A stretch of DNA of 64,000 nt from Epiperipatus broadwayi. Taxonomy: Eukaryota > Onychophora > Udeonychophora > Euonychophora > Peripatidae. The stretch lies in NCBI GenBank assembly GCA_028023455.1, contig JAQFVV010006828.1:1-64000 (forward strand). The letters are read 5' to 3'. Positions 1 to 11,751 of the stretch are shown here, piece by piece. Within the stretch, counting starts at the first letter, position 1, and each line of letters begins with the position of its first letter. The notes beneath the pieces are model-generated. The model was not told the origin of the DNA and ran no database searches. It was given only the letters and a program-made list of their open reading frames with translations. The translations under genes were made by a program, and so were the position numbers.

Positions 1-128
1 ATTTTGAAAAAGAAGCATTACTCATAAGTTTTGTTAACTGATAAGTAATGAGAACTTTATCAATATTTTATCTTAGTTTTAATGACTATATAAGAATACT
101 TAGTTGGGCATTAGTTTTGAAAACTTGC

Positions 129-770
129 AAAAATTTCTAAGATTTATTTTACTGATGTTGAACTCCAAATTGTGGATACAACAGACAGATGTACTTAATC
201 ACTAAGTCAGACACACAGAAAAATATACGCACATATATATATATAATTTAAATGTAATACTACCATAACTAATAACAATGTGGAATAGATTAAAGTCTAT
301 CCATTAAAGTTTGAAGATTTGCTATCTTAATATAAACCGAACATTGATTATATATATATAAAGATGATGATGTAGACCAACTGGTAAGTGCTGGTTCAGC
401 ATGAAATATATATATATATATATTGGAAAATCATTTATCTTTTTCATATGTGTGATCATGTGTCTCAGTTATATGAGATAGAACAGATAGTTGAAGGGAG
501 CTTGCAAGTCTGTGTTCAATTCAAATCCTCTATAATTACACTTAAACACCAACTATATACTTGTATTCAAATATAATATTGTGATAGTTAAAAGCAAAAA
601 TTTCCAAAATGTACTTTCATCTAATTTAAACTCCAAATTGTGGATATAATAGTCACATGTATTTAATCACTACACCAGAAGTCCTTCATTTACTCACAGG
701 AAAATATACACAAAGACAAATGTATACATAATTTAAATATAATACTACAATAGCTAATAATAATGTGATA
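129..770. repeat. Diverged direct repeat (129-285 and 594-770) flanking a SINE-like insert
   Basis: The stretch around 160-282 (aactccaaattgtgg, then aatttaaatgtaatactacc and taataacaatgtgg) recurs in the same order and orientation around 628-760. The two ~160-bp copies are diverged but collinear. They bracket the repeat at 288-545. They are far too long for a transposition target-site duplication, so a local tandem duplication with a later insertion between the copies is the simplest reading. No coding potential is seen. Confidence 0.6.
288..545 (+). mobile_element. SINE-like dispersed repeat, family R1, copy 1
   Basis: This segment matches the reverse complement of 56530-56772 along almost its whole length. 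Shared blocks include attaaagtttgaagatttgc, a 'tagaccaac...gtgctg(g/c)ttcagca(t/a)gaaatat' block, atcatttatctttttca and the GGGAGCTTG(C/A)AAGTCTG block. The distal part, with its GTTCAA(N)TCC-like string, resembles a Pol III B box, so a tRNA-derived SINE is plausible but the A box is not convincing. A short TA array interrupts this copy near 408-422. The 62-codon frame over it is a chance frame. Confidence 0.65.
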
Positions 771-1875
771 GGTAAAGGCAAATTTAAAACCCAATTTTCT
801 TTTAAGCTTATGAATAAATTCTAGCTTATATTATATATAACTTATAGTAATTAAAAAATTTAAGCAAAATTGTTGCTCCATTAAGAGTTTTGAATTTTCA
901 GCATATGATCAATTTTTAGGTTTAATATAATTGTATTTATAATTATCAATTGAATATATGCATGAATTATGGTTAAAAACATACCTATTATTTTATATTT
1001 AGTCAGGGGAGTATTACTATGCTCAATTAAAATATATTGAAATAACATGTAATGAAAAAACATAATAAAATATCAATTTTAGTCCAATTTTTTTATATAA
1101 TTAATATTTCTGACAATAAATTGTAAATATAATTTAAATGCATATACTGCATAATATAAGCATGCTAGTTATGGTGTAGAAGTGTTATTGCTTAATTTTA
1201 TATATTTGTGTATTTAGTTCAATAAAAAATAATTCCAGATGAATATGTCTAAATTTCTAGTAATGAAATTGTTGATAATTGTTTTCAGATTTTATGAATT
1301 CATTTATTCATTATATATATTGGTTTATTTAATATTTTAATAATATTTTTTAAAACATATAAATGTTCAGACATATTAATTACATTTATATATTTCAGCT
1401 GTTGTACAAGTAGGTCAATTATTCTACCCCATAATGAAAAACCACTTGAGTATACATACACTTGGATGCATAAATGATCTAAAAAAATAAGGCATATTGA
1501 GTCAAACCCTTTACAATGTTTCAATATTTATAGAAACTGTAACAAAAAATATTGTTTTATCAAATGGTTAGTAGCTCATATCTTGTGACAAAAGAGCAGT
1601 GGAATGATAGGTAAAGCTTTAATTGTGGAATTTTTAAGTCTTCAATAAGTCACTCGACTTCTGTTTTAAATTAAGCAGGACATTAAATAAATAAAATATT
1701 GTTTATTTATAATGATATGGTCTGACATGCAGAGTAGTTTACTCTATTAATTACATATACATTGGGTTACAATATTTTAATGTTTACATTGTTAATAGCA
1801 ACTATACAGATTATTTCTTAGTTCATATAAGTATCAAATTATTTATTAGATAAAAATTAAATTAAAAAAAATCAC
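771..1875. other. AT-rich interval, no feature recognised
   Basis: The sequence is dominated by A/T homopolymer and dinucleotide runs. Short open frames here have the Ile/Tyr/Leu/Lys-rich make-up expected of random AT-rich DNA. No repeat relation to the rest of the window was noticed. Confidence 0.5.
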
Positions 1876-1943
1876 TTTCCTACTAATTGAATATTATTTA
1901 ATTAATTTATTCATTTTCCTACCAACTGAATATTATTTAATTA
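1876..1943. repeat. 39-bp tandem duplication
   Basis: The block tttcctactaattgaatatt, followed by atttaatta, is repeated 39 bp later with two substitutions. It consists of two adjacent copies only. Confidence 0.75.
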
Positions 1944-4133
1944 TACTATTTAGTTAAGATTAAAACTATCATTAAAGATTATTTCATTTATAATTACTAA
2001 AATTTGATTTCTTTTAGAAGATGAAATCCTAAATAATTCACATTGTTTATTAGAGTAGTTAATTGTCAATTGGTGAAGGTTTTTATGATTCCCATGTTGA
2101 ATATCTAACTAGAAATAGCCAGATACATAGTTATTGTCCAGTAAATAACTAACTACTCGCCACTAGATGAATATTTAAAGACTGATATCAGTAATCATTT
2201 ATAGTTTTATAAAATACATGCTTTTTTTGTCCTGAAATCATATTTTTCTATTTAGTTAATTTAATATTAATATATCTATTATTTTTTTATATAGACTTTT
2301 TAGTTTAGTACATTGACAGAAAGGCAGATTCATGAGATAATGTTCTTGGATCAAATTTTTGCTGACTAAAGTTAAAAAAAAAACTATTTTGACAATTGAA
2401 CTCAACCTGCCATCTGATATTCAAATATTACATGAAAAAAATTGTAAATAAATTGTAATTTATCTAATATATCTACCAGCTGTGATAAACATACTGAATT
2501 ACAAAAGCTATAATAATGCATTGCTTATTTCAATTCATAATTTATATTACACTTATTAAGTATATACTAGGATTAATCATATACTAAAAATTAAAAAAAA
2601 TATAAGCTTCTATTTACAAAAATTGTTCAATGTGCCCATTATTAATACTATTTTTAATAGACAAATTTTAAATAATTTAGTTCATTCAATAAACCACAGG
2701 ATTAAAGATATACATATATTCAAATAGTTCTTATTTTTTCAATGTATATCTGATCTTTTCAAGTTATTTTATTTATAAAAAATAGAGAGAGGAAAATTAT
2801 TTGATTTTTTTTTTTTTTTCAGGAGTACTATTTTCTATAAAGATATACTTCTTGTATGTATATATATATATTGAATAAAATTTAATATATAAATTGGCAT
2901 TAATAATTATATTTTTAAAAAAAATATTGGCTTATCAATATTGCCACTATTATTTATTATTAATATCATTATTGTTATTGCTGCAAATAACAATATTGAA
3001 TTTGTATTAATATTATTCATAATATTACCTTATAAGGTAAATTATTAAACTGATCCAAGATGTTTTCTCACATATATATTATAAATACAATGTTTTCAAA
3101 TATGTGTATCAAATTTTTATCATGGTTTACATTTAGTTATAAAAAAAACATGCACAGAAAATTAATTTTATAAGATAATATATAGAATAAAAATGTATAA
3201 TAATAACAATAATAAGAGTAAATTATTTAAAATAGTACCAGTATAGGAATAACCTTATTACTGTACATACATGGATATAATAATAGAAAGTTTTAACAAT
3301 ATTTGAATAAATATGTGCAAGCAATAATGGTTCTAGTTCTTAAATGCAAATGGGTACAAGTACAAAATACTTAGGTAAATTTATTAGTATAGGTAATGAT
3401 ATATTAATTATAATGAGAACTTAAAAATAAATAAAATAAAATCGTTTATTTTAATAGTTACAATATAAATATTTGTTTGTAAAATAATATTATGTATTTT
3501 ATTAATTTTAGTGTAATAGGATATGTGAATATTATTTTAAAATATTATTTTGTCATTTTTTAAAGGGTTTCATTATAAATTTGGCACTACAAATTTTAAA
3601 CCTTCCAAAGATTGCCTGCTTGCTGTTATATCTTGGCAACAATGATAAAATTTTCCTGTAAAATGGCAAAAAAAAAATGAAGAATTTTGAACAGAAAAGA
3701 TGAACTCATTAATTACATGACACAAATCTATAAAACACATACATGTTCATAATTGTTTAAGTAAACTATATTACACTTAAATTTAAAGTTAGCTGCATTG
3801 GCACTTTGTAGTATGGTGTTTATGGAATAGAGAACCAAATGAACACTTTGTCTTAATGAAAAATGTAACCCAAAACTGTTCTTAATGGAAAACTAAATAT
3901 CTACCCATATTCATCATCCCGGAATACACTTTAAATGGAATGAAATTTTATAATGTGGATGTAAATATGAAATTTGAAACTATTTCAGAAATGCTACTTT
4001 GTTTAAACTAATGATGTTATAATTATTACTGCAGCATAGAGTTTTCTCGATAAACATTTATGTATTGGACAATTATTGCTAAAAAACAAATTTGAAGTAG
4101 TGAATTTTATCCTTTAAGAAATTAATAACTATG
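1944..4133. other. AT-rich interval, no feature recognised
   Basis: A/T-dominated DNA with homopolymer runs (for example poly-T near 2805-2819) and short TA runs. No frame, hairpin or repeat stood out. Confidence 0.5.
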
Positions 4134-4291
4134 TTTCACACCTAAAAAAGAAAACAACATATTGTGATTTCTTCAGATAATTTTAACTCACTATTAGTGA
4201 ATACAAAGAATTATTTATTTTATTCCAACACCTAGGAAATAAAACAACTTATTATGATTTTGGAATATTTTTAACACACTATCATTGGACT
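4134..4291. repeat. Diverged ~90-bp tandem duplication
   Basis: The stretch at 4134-4203 and that at 4222-4291 share the order 'cacctaNNaaa', 'aacaactTATTaTGATTT', 'TTTTAAC(T/A)CACTAT'. The unit is about 90 bp with two copies. It is non-coding and its origin is unclear. Confidence 0.6.
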
Positions 4292-5371
4292 ATATTTTTA
4301 AAGCTCAAACTTTGTTATTAATTAATCTAAAAATTAAAATTTGTTTCATTCATCCATTAGAATTTTACAACTCAAATGCTGAAGAATTTAATTCCTTTAA
4401 AATATTTTGGAAAAGCTTAAGCCAGAATAAATATTTTGAACTTTTTAAAAGACTTTGAATTAATTTTAAATTATAAAAATATATTATATTTCACATATTT
4501 GTTTAATTGTCATAATATCTAGAGTTATCTTGTTCAGAAGCAGTTCTCATGAAGCAAGATATAATAAAATAATATACAGGTAGTACATGAAATTTATGAT
4601 TACAAATTAGTATAAGTGTATGTTATTGATTCTTTGTATTATGAAGACTGGTTAATAATATATTTAAAATTAATTAATATGTTTTACTGCTCTGTTAATT
4701 TAATCCTATAATTCTATAATTAAAGGTATTTACAGTATGTAATTTAAATATTTAGAAATTTATCCACAGCAGTACTCTCAAGATTTTATAAAAATTATAT
4801 ACATTCAATTATATTTATATCACTGATACTTGTATAAATATTATTGTTCAGTTGAGTTAAACTCCTGACAATATTGTATTCTCATTTTATTCATAATGTG
4901 AGATTGATGAGCCTCTTATAGAATGCCACCAGTATCTATAGCAATCAGGTTATTTAAAGTCATACTTTAAGAAGAAATATTATAAGTTAGGTTAATGTTT
5001 GCTCTTATATAAAGTAACTAAATTTATAAGTCAGATACCTAGAAAAAGTGAATCCTATTATTTAATTAAAGATACAATAAAACATGCTTTTGTTTTGTTC
5101 ATTATTTATAAATAAGTCCTTTAAAAAGATCTTAACAACTCTTTCCAATAAGATGTCTTGTTTTGCATCATAGTTATTAATAAAAAAAGAAATTATTTTC
5201 TTAATTAAAGATAGCATAAAAAGATTTATAATATGGTGGAGAACTTACTATTTTTATTTCATTTATTTAAGTTTTTGTTTTTACTTATTATTAATAAATT
5301 AATTATATCTTTTGTTAATTATCTGATCTTTACTATTTAGTAAATATTCATTATCTGTTAATTTTATAAAT
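4292..5371. other. AT-rich interval, no feature recognised
   Basis: A/T-rich DNA without a supported frame or a recognised repeat. Confidence 0.5.
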
Positions 5372-5423
5372 AAATATGATCACATGTTTTCCTGAAGGTT
5401 TGTGATAATGGTGTTTTAGTTGT

Positions 5424-5680
5424 ATTTATTGTTTGGATTATTTTCATCAGCTAATATGAATATTGGATGTATTTAAAAAACTTTATTAAATATTCCAAAT
5501 ACATTCAACTGTTAGCAATAGCATATCAAACTGGTTAGTATATGCATAATGTTTTGAGAGGTATTATTCTTCCCTCTTCTTCAGGTGTTGCTGGCCTGAC
5601 CAGTGACAGTACTAGCATGGGAATCAAACCTGGACCCTTAAATTCTTGAGTATTACAATTCTATAATGTGACTATACATA
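5424..5680 (-). mobile_element. tRNA-derived SINE, minus copy
   Basis: Read on the minus strand this copy contains the anticodon-arm and B-box portion (gggtccaggtttgattccc). It then has the body string aacacctgaagaagagggaa and ends in an AATAAAG-rich 3' part. It aligns with the plus copy at 5784-6060 over nearly all of that length. The A-box half of the tRNA head is not clearly preserved here. Confidence 0.7.
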
Positions 5681-5783
5681 AAGTATGGAAATCATTAATC
5701 AACTTTCCTCTTAAGAAGAAAAATGGAGAAATCAGGAGGAAACTCATAGATAAGTATATGAAATTTCTACTTACTGTTACCTT

Positions 5784-6060
5784 TGGCAACATGGCTCTAT
5801 TAGTTAGAGCAGTAGCTTAAAATTTCATACTTAAGAATCTAAGGATCCAGGTTTGATTTCCACACTAGTACTGTTACTGGTTAGATGCAACACCTGAAGA
5901 AGAGGGAAGAATAATACCTCTTGAAATGTTGTGCATATACTAACCAGTTTGATGTGCTATTACTAACAGTTGAATGTATTTGAAATATTGAAATAAAGTT
6001 ACATTTTTCTAAAGACATTCAATACTCATATTAGATGGTGGAAATAGTCCAAACAATAAA
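5784..6060 (+). mobile_element. tRNA-derived SINE, plus copy with A and B boxes
   Basis: The head reads TGGCTCTATTAGTTAGAGC (5792-5810, A-box-like) and GGTTTGATTTCC (5850-5861, B-box-like), with a tRNA-like anticodon-arm region between them. The body holds a short hairpin motif, CCTGAAGAAGAGGG paired with CCTCTTGAAATG, of the 'CTGAAGAAG...GAAAC' kind common in invertebrate SINE and LINE tails. The 3' end contains AATAAAG. Transcription would be by Pol III from the internal boxes. Mobilisation would need the enzymes of a partner LINE, which I did not identify. Confidence 0.75.
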
Positions 6061-6078
6061 TACAAATATGATCACATG

Positions 6079-7689
6079 ACTTTATAATTATTATACATTA
6101 TTTAAAAGTATACTGTTTGATCCAAAAGGTTGTTCATTATTTTTATACACTTATACCAACTTCATCTTAATATTTAGCTGCTTAAGATGTGAATTAAGTA
6201 TAATAAAATACCCTTCGCTATCTAATCATATCAATAGTAATATTAATTTATAATTTTAAAAATTTAACATTTTAAAAATAATATTTAATATACTTTAATC
6301 TTATAACCCTGAGATAGCTTAAAATCAAATTTATGTAATAAGAAAGCTTAAAACAAACTTGTTAGCCCAAATATATGAAGGTTATAGAATTTATTTATTC
6401 ATTTACACAGTTATAATTTAAGTTATAGTAGAACCCTAAGATATTATTATGACTAGTCATACGTAAACATCTCTATAGTGCTTATTTAAAATAGATACTT
6501 TTTTATTATAAAGGGTCTCATAATGTGACCAGCCAAGTATTTTAAAAAGTTAAGCTCAACCTTATTCAATCAGTAAATGGTCAGAGCATCTATTATCATA
6601 TCTTTGGTCAGTTACAATATATATAAATAATTGTCTATACCTTGTAAAATGGTAGTTAATATTACACAATAAATTTGAATAGAACTGAAATAGTATGGTT
6701 ATGCGATATTACATATTTATTTTTAAAAATAATGTGTATCACATGAATCTATTTGTATGCAAATCTCTTGATATTATTCTGATGTAGTAACAAGTTTTTC
6801 AAACTATAGCATACCTGATAAGCTTAACTAAAAGATATATAGTATACAAAATTAGTCTGTTTACTTTTTATTACATAGTGTCTAATAATAGTAACATTTA
6901 AATATTATAATAAGCTAAAATTCATTTGCTCATTCATTACAAATATTTTAGTGTAATTATATATATATAGTAAAAACATACAATTCAAAATAATAATAGT
7001 GTCTAAGTAGGTGAGCAGAATTTGCTATAAAAATAAATAGTGCAGAAAATTTGACATGCATCAATGATAGATATTAAAAAATAAAAAATTACCAGGATTT
7101 CTATAAAGTTAGATAATTTAAACTATTTTCCTAAAAATATTAAGAATATTTTATTTACTACGGGCAATAATAATAAAGAAAAATATATATAATTTTTCAT
7201 CTAAATCAGAATTTCTCTCATAATGGGGGCCATGGATGTTGTCAAGGGAAGTCATGAAAATAAATTATAAAATTTTAAATTAGATAGAAATATATAATTG
7301 TATTTATTTTACATACAGATATATTTTTTAAATTTTCAAAGGGAAAATTTCCACTTTATGCTATGTAGCATGACATAATAATTATTCTGTTTATTTTCCA
7401 TATATATATATGTCAGCACTATAAAACTGGTAAATACCCCTATTTGTGCAGTTTACTAATTTTGCCTTTGAAACTATTTCATTTACAACTTGTTAACAAT
7501 GCCATATTCATTCTTTAAAGATAATTAACTTCCACATGATCATGTTACCTTTCTACTATTTTATTCTTTAAATTCGATTTTGTCTTCCATCTATTCTATT
7601 ATTCATTTTCTAAAACAAAATTTCATTTTTTAAAAATAGTCTTACAAATAAATCTGATATTTTAAAAAAGTCTTTCTGGTTAGCTGCAC
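6079..7689. other. AT-rich interval, no feature recognised
   Basis: A/T-rich DNA with short TA runs near 6957-6968 and 7401-7410. No supported gene or recognised repeat. Confidence 0.5.
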
Positions 7690-7985
7690 CCCAGCCGCTA
7701 GAGGCGCTGCTTCTGTGTAAACACACAGAAATATCCAGAGTAAGGGCCAAAAAGCAGACGACGCAAATTCCAGCCGCTAGATGGCGTTGTTCACATGTGT
7801 ATGCACAGGAAGCTCCACAAGCCAGCTGGCAGCAAAACTGCCCACTTGGTGGCGCTGATTGCAATGTGTAAGCCCATTTAACTCACATCATCTGCTACCA
7901 GCACTACCAAGAACCTAGATGGCGCTGATTCCCGTAAACAGATCTAGTTTACATCATCTGCTACACCAAGATTCTAGCCCACTCC
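7690..7985 (+). repeat. GC-rich island of degenerate ~70-80-bp repeats with CTCF-like cores
   Basis: This ~300-bp stretch is far more GC-rich than its surroundings. Four similarly oriented cores recur at about 70-80-bp spacing: CCAGCCGCTAGAGGCGCTGC (7691-7710), CCGCTAGATGGCGTTGTTC (from 7772), CCCACTTGGTGGCGCTGATT (7841-7860) and CCTAGATGGCGCTGATTC (7914-7931). A fifth decayed unit follows (tctgctacaccaagattcta, near 7957-7976). The cores fit the known CTCF consensus (CCASYAGRKGGCRSY) closely in two cases and loosely in the others. An 84-codon minus frame crosses the island, but it has no start context or family match. A satellite or transposon 5' region is an alternative origin. Confidence 0.6.
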
Positions 7986-8383
7986 GTTGGTTGGTAAATA
8001 TTCAATTGTCTCCATTGTTTCAGATATATTAAAGTTTGTCTATTTAGAAATTCATTTATAGATTCTTTAAAACAACTAGCTACTCGCAAAAATCTGTAAA
8101 GATTACAAACAGTAAATAAATTCAAGTATAATTATTATTAATTCTTTTAAGTTTGCCAGTGTTTGTTTTGATCACAATCTCGTAAGTTAATAATTGTTGA
8201 AATCTGTGGAAAATGCTATAATACATCGTAATGAGAATTGTAGACATATCATTCAAGTATAATTTCAAGTCACTACGAAGCTTTTATGAACTGTCATTTT
8301 AGTAATGGTTATTAGAATTTGTTAATAATCATAACCTAAGATTGATTGTATAATATCAGAGGAAAAAAAAAGAACTTTACTTA
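7986..8383. other. Interval between the GC-rich island and the LINE, no feature recognised
   Basis: AT-rich DNA without a frame that joins the LINE reading frame. An in-frame TAA at 8351-8353 closes the LINE frame upstream, so this is probably host DNA rather than LINE sequence. Confidence 0.45.
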
Positions 8384-8401
8384 TGTAGACTGCTAGAAGT
8401 G

Positions 8402-9418
8402 ATGAAGATAAAAATAAATCTTCCGATAACATCACTCTCCAGATCATATCTCTCACTCTATGCAAAAGTGTCACTATTTAATCAACTTATAATGACCAAA
8501 ATAACTTACTACCTGCCAATAATTACTTTTACAAAACAATTTACAAAGTCAATTAACTCACTCTGTAATAAACTATTATGGAACAGAAAAATAGTAGCAA
8601 TTTCCTTAAAGCAACTTAACCAACCAACAAAATGGAATGGCCTTGGACTGCATGCTATACATACTTTCTACACACAAAAAACAGTAAATCTACTGATTAC
8701 AATATTCAGACGTTTTCCAAACATAGAACCAAAAGAGGAAATCACACCAACGGACCGACCCCCACCCACAGACAATTATATAAATACCCTATTGATAAGT
8801 ATTAAAAACATTAAAGATAAAATAGCACTAAAGAATCCAATTAAATATACTTATTGGCAAATTCATGATTTTCTAACACAAAGCCAAGAAAACAACAATA
8901 GGATAACAGTACTAGGAATAAATAATAGTCAATTACTCAAAAAGTACAAAACATGGTATTTAGAACCTAAATTGTTTGACTTCATCCTCAAATTGAATTT
9001 AAATGCACTACCTACAGCACATTTCATTCGGTTCAGAAGATTTTACCTAAATGTTGATCCAATGTGTGCTTTATGTCACCGGGAAGAAGAAACACAAGAA
9101 CATTTAATATATCACTGTAAAGGCTTAGAAAAAGTCAGACAAATGATGGTGAATAATTACAGAGAAAGGGAAACCACAATAGAAAAAATGCTAAAGGCTT
9201 TCAATGAAAATAAAATACCTATAATACGTGCAGCAACTTTCAGTATATATGCCTTATGGTGTACTAGATGTGCTTTCACTTTAGGAAACAATCCAAGAAG
9301 ACATCCCAACACATATCACAACAAACTAGGAAAACTTAAGGAAAGGGACAATCTTCTAGCACCACCGGACATTTATGCTGCCACATGGTCTCTATTTAAA
9401 ATAAAAGCAGCCTTATAA
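8402..9418 (+). CDS. LINE ORF2-type protein, C-terminal fragment with Cys/His zinc motif
   Basis: The 338-residue frame is uninterrupted. It begins in the region that follows the reverse-transcriptase catalytic core: a thumb-like segment (SLYAKVSLFNQLIMTKITYY, then LCNKLLWNRK around residues 55-64 and WNGLGLHAIHTFY around 79-91). Such 'LLWN...GGLGL' strings are typical of L1/Tx1-type and related LINE proteins. A zinc-knuckle-like C-x2-C-x8-H-x4-C (Cys223, Cys226, His235, Cys240, counting from the GTG codon at 8399) sits in CALCHREEETQEHLIYHC, as in the C-terminal domain of many LINEs. The Asp-Asp catalytic box and endonuclease are missing, so it cannot be active alone. I chose the ATG at 8402; GTG at 8399 is not a likely start in an animal, and the native protein would have started well upstream. 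The absence of stops suggests a fairly recent insertion. Confidence 0.8.
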   Translation: MKIKINLPITSLSRSYLSLYAKVSLFNQLIMTKITYYLPIITFTKQFTKSINSLCNKLLWNRKIVAISLKQLNQPTKWNGLGLHAIHTFYTQKTVNLLITIFRRFPNIEPKEEITPTDRPPPTDNYINTLLISIKNIKDKIALKNPIKYTYWQIHDFLTQSQENNNRITVLGINNSQLLKKYKTWYLEPKLFDFILKLNLNALPTAHFIRFRRFYLNVDPMCALCHREEETQEHLIYHCKGLEKVRQMMVNNYRERETTIEKMLKAFNENKIPIIRAATFSIYALWCTRCAFTLGNNPRRHPNTYHNKLGKLKERDNLLAPPDIYAATWSLFKIKAAL

Positions 9419-9621
9419 TGGATAGACCAAATACAACCTCTGAAAAATGGAAAACTGAAATGAACTCATAATAAGAACTGAAAAATCTAAAAGGTGTGAA
9501 CTGCAAAAGATGCTAATGGTTAAAAAAACAAAAGTATATTTTCTGTGTTTCAAGATGTATCCTAGAATATGATGTTTTATACAATGTATTACTTGATAAG
9601 AATGTAACCTTTTTTTTGCCT

Positions 9622-9627
9622 AATAAA
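9622..9627 (+). terminator. AATAAA polyadenylation signal of the LINE
   Basis: AATAAA lies about 200 bp after the LINE stop codon and just before the TAA tail. This is the expected place for the 3'-end signal of the LINE transcript. Confidence 0.65.
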
Positions 9628-9639
9628 GTTTGCTTTGAA

Positions 9640-10049
<410 letters not shown>

Positions 10050-11382
10050 TAAACCTTTTAATGAAGATTGTTAGAAGAGTAAAATTAAAACCAGAGTAGA
10101 CTTCAATATAAAATTGAATAACACAGACAATTATTTGTCATAATAATCTTCATAACATTGATAAAATTGTTACACCATTTACTGTTTCTTAGAACTAATA
10201 GTAAAAAAAAGTTAGTTTTCCCTGTTGTGTCACCTATTTAAACAATCTTTCCAGCCTTCTCAGCATCATCCCTATTTATAAATAGATTATCAAAACAGAC
10301 ATTTCACATCATAACCAACAAAATATTTTTAAGAATATCGTTTGTTCACAAAACATTGTTTTTTGAAAGAATGATGTTCAAATATAGTAAATATTTCATC
10401 AACTAAAATAATTACTGAACACACACATCAATGACATATAACGTATCAACTTGCAATGTACTATTGTCTACTATCTTCTTTTAGGCAACAGTAATATTTT
10501 ATTAGTAAATTGTTAAACTTTTCGTTATAAAATAATTCAAAGAATTCATCAGTAATATAATTACAAATAAAACCTTATATTTACTAATCTGTTTAAGTAT
10601 AAGAATATTAATCATATGGATATACATACACAATCATAAAACATAACATTAAAAAGTGAGACAAACAAAACTATTACTAAATTTAAATTAATTTACTAAA
10701 TGCTAATTAATTAAATTAACACTGGTTTTTATGGAAACTATTTTGAGTGTGTATGTTTGTAGATGAATGTCAAAGGCTCATCATTAATTTAATTTCATCT
10801 CATGATAGGTTCAAGCATAAAGGGGTTCTTATCATGTGGGCTATTTTATTATGTTTATATATACAAGACAAACTATATTAAATAGAATTAATATAACCAA
10901 TTGCGTAATTTAGGGAAGTAGCAAAGCTTTTGATTTCAAGAGCTTAAGTTTTTAAATCAAAGCTAACGTATCACTTCTGATATTTTAAAATCACATGACC
11001 TTTTGAGCAATTAACCATTAAATTATTAAAAATAATCAATATTAAGATCACGTATAATAATAATAACAAATTATTAATTATTATCTTTGATGAAGAAAAA
11101 AAATCATTATTGAAAAAGACGTTCATATGCAAAATATATAATTAAATATTATCCGTAATTATTTTATATTAACAGTTAAAAAATATTTTAATAATTTTAT
11201 TTTTCTCTCTCAAATTACAGCAGGAAAAAAAAAACATTTCTATTAAAGTAATAAACAAGTTCACAAATGAATTATTAAACTTTTTATCGATGAATAATTA
11301 TTGATAACAACATGTTTCTTGTTTTAAAAATATAAAAACTTTTACATTATTATTATTTTTTTAAACAAAAAAAAAAATCTGT
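10050..11382. other. AT-rich interval, no feature recognised
   Basis: A/T-rich DNA with homopolymer runs. No supported gene or repeat relation was noticed. Confidence 0.5.
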
Positions 11383-11751
11383 TTAAATTTGTATCTGGCC
11401 TGAATTACGATGCTTTTGATCACGTGGGAAAGCTGTCAGGCTGGTTGCCAAGTTATCTTTATATTTTTCATTTTGATCTGAACAGTGTGTCTCAGATAGA
11501 CTTCTGCTGAGGTTTTTATCTGCTTGGTATTTGCTCATCTTCTGCTGCAATCTTCTTGATTTAACATTTGCTGGCATAGTTAGTTGTTGGGATTTCAGCT
11601 TCTTTTTTTTAATGAAGATTAATTCAGTCCATTAAATTAGCTGATTTAGTTTCAGCAATATATATATATTTTTTATGAAGGTGCTTCTTTCTATTACATT
11701 TGCTTTTTCTAAAGCTTCTGCCCGACTCTCAAAGCCTTTAAGCCTACACAT
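11383..11751 (-). pseudogene. Candidate 122-codon protein frame or retrocopy with one in-frame stop
   Basis: On the minus strand an ATG at 11751-11749, two codons after a closing TAA, opens a frame that runs to the stop at 11383. Only one internal TAA interrupts it (11634-11632). Its residues are unlike AT-noise frames nearby: the N-terminal part begins MCRLKGFESRAEALEKANVI, and the C-terminal part is hydrophilic (MSKYQADKNLSRSLSETHCS, then FPRDQKHRNSGQIQI). No GT donor lies in the AT-rich stretch around the stop, so a removable intron there is unlikely. It could be a processed pseudogene, a decayed exon or a piece of an unrecognised element. I do not recognise the family. A 64-residue product from the internal ATG at 11577 is the alternative. 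AT-rich DNA with no feature continues to about 12424. Confidence 0.4.

Larger units (their letters stand above)
5372..6078. mobile_element. Inverted SINE pair bounded by a 15-bp direct repeat
   Basis: The perfect 15-mer AAATATGATCACATG occurs at 5372-5386 and again at 6064-6078, in direct orientation. The ~680 bp between holds two copies of one SINE in opposite orientation (minus copy ~5424-5680, plus copy ~5784-6060). The direct repeat has the length of a retroposition target-site duplication. It therefore suggests that the inverted dimer entered as one unit, rather than by two independent insertions. Confidence 0.7.
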
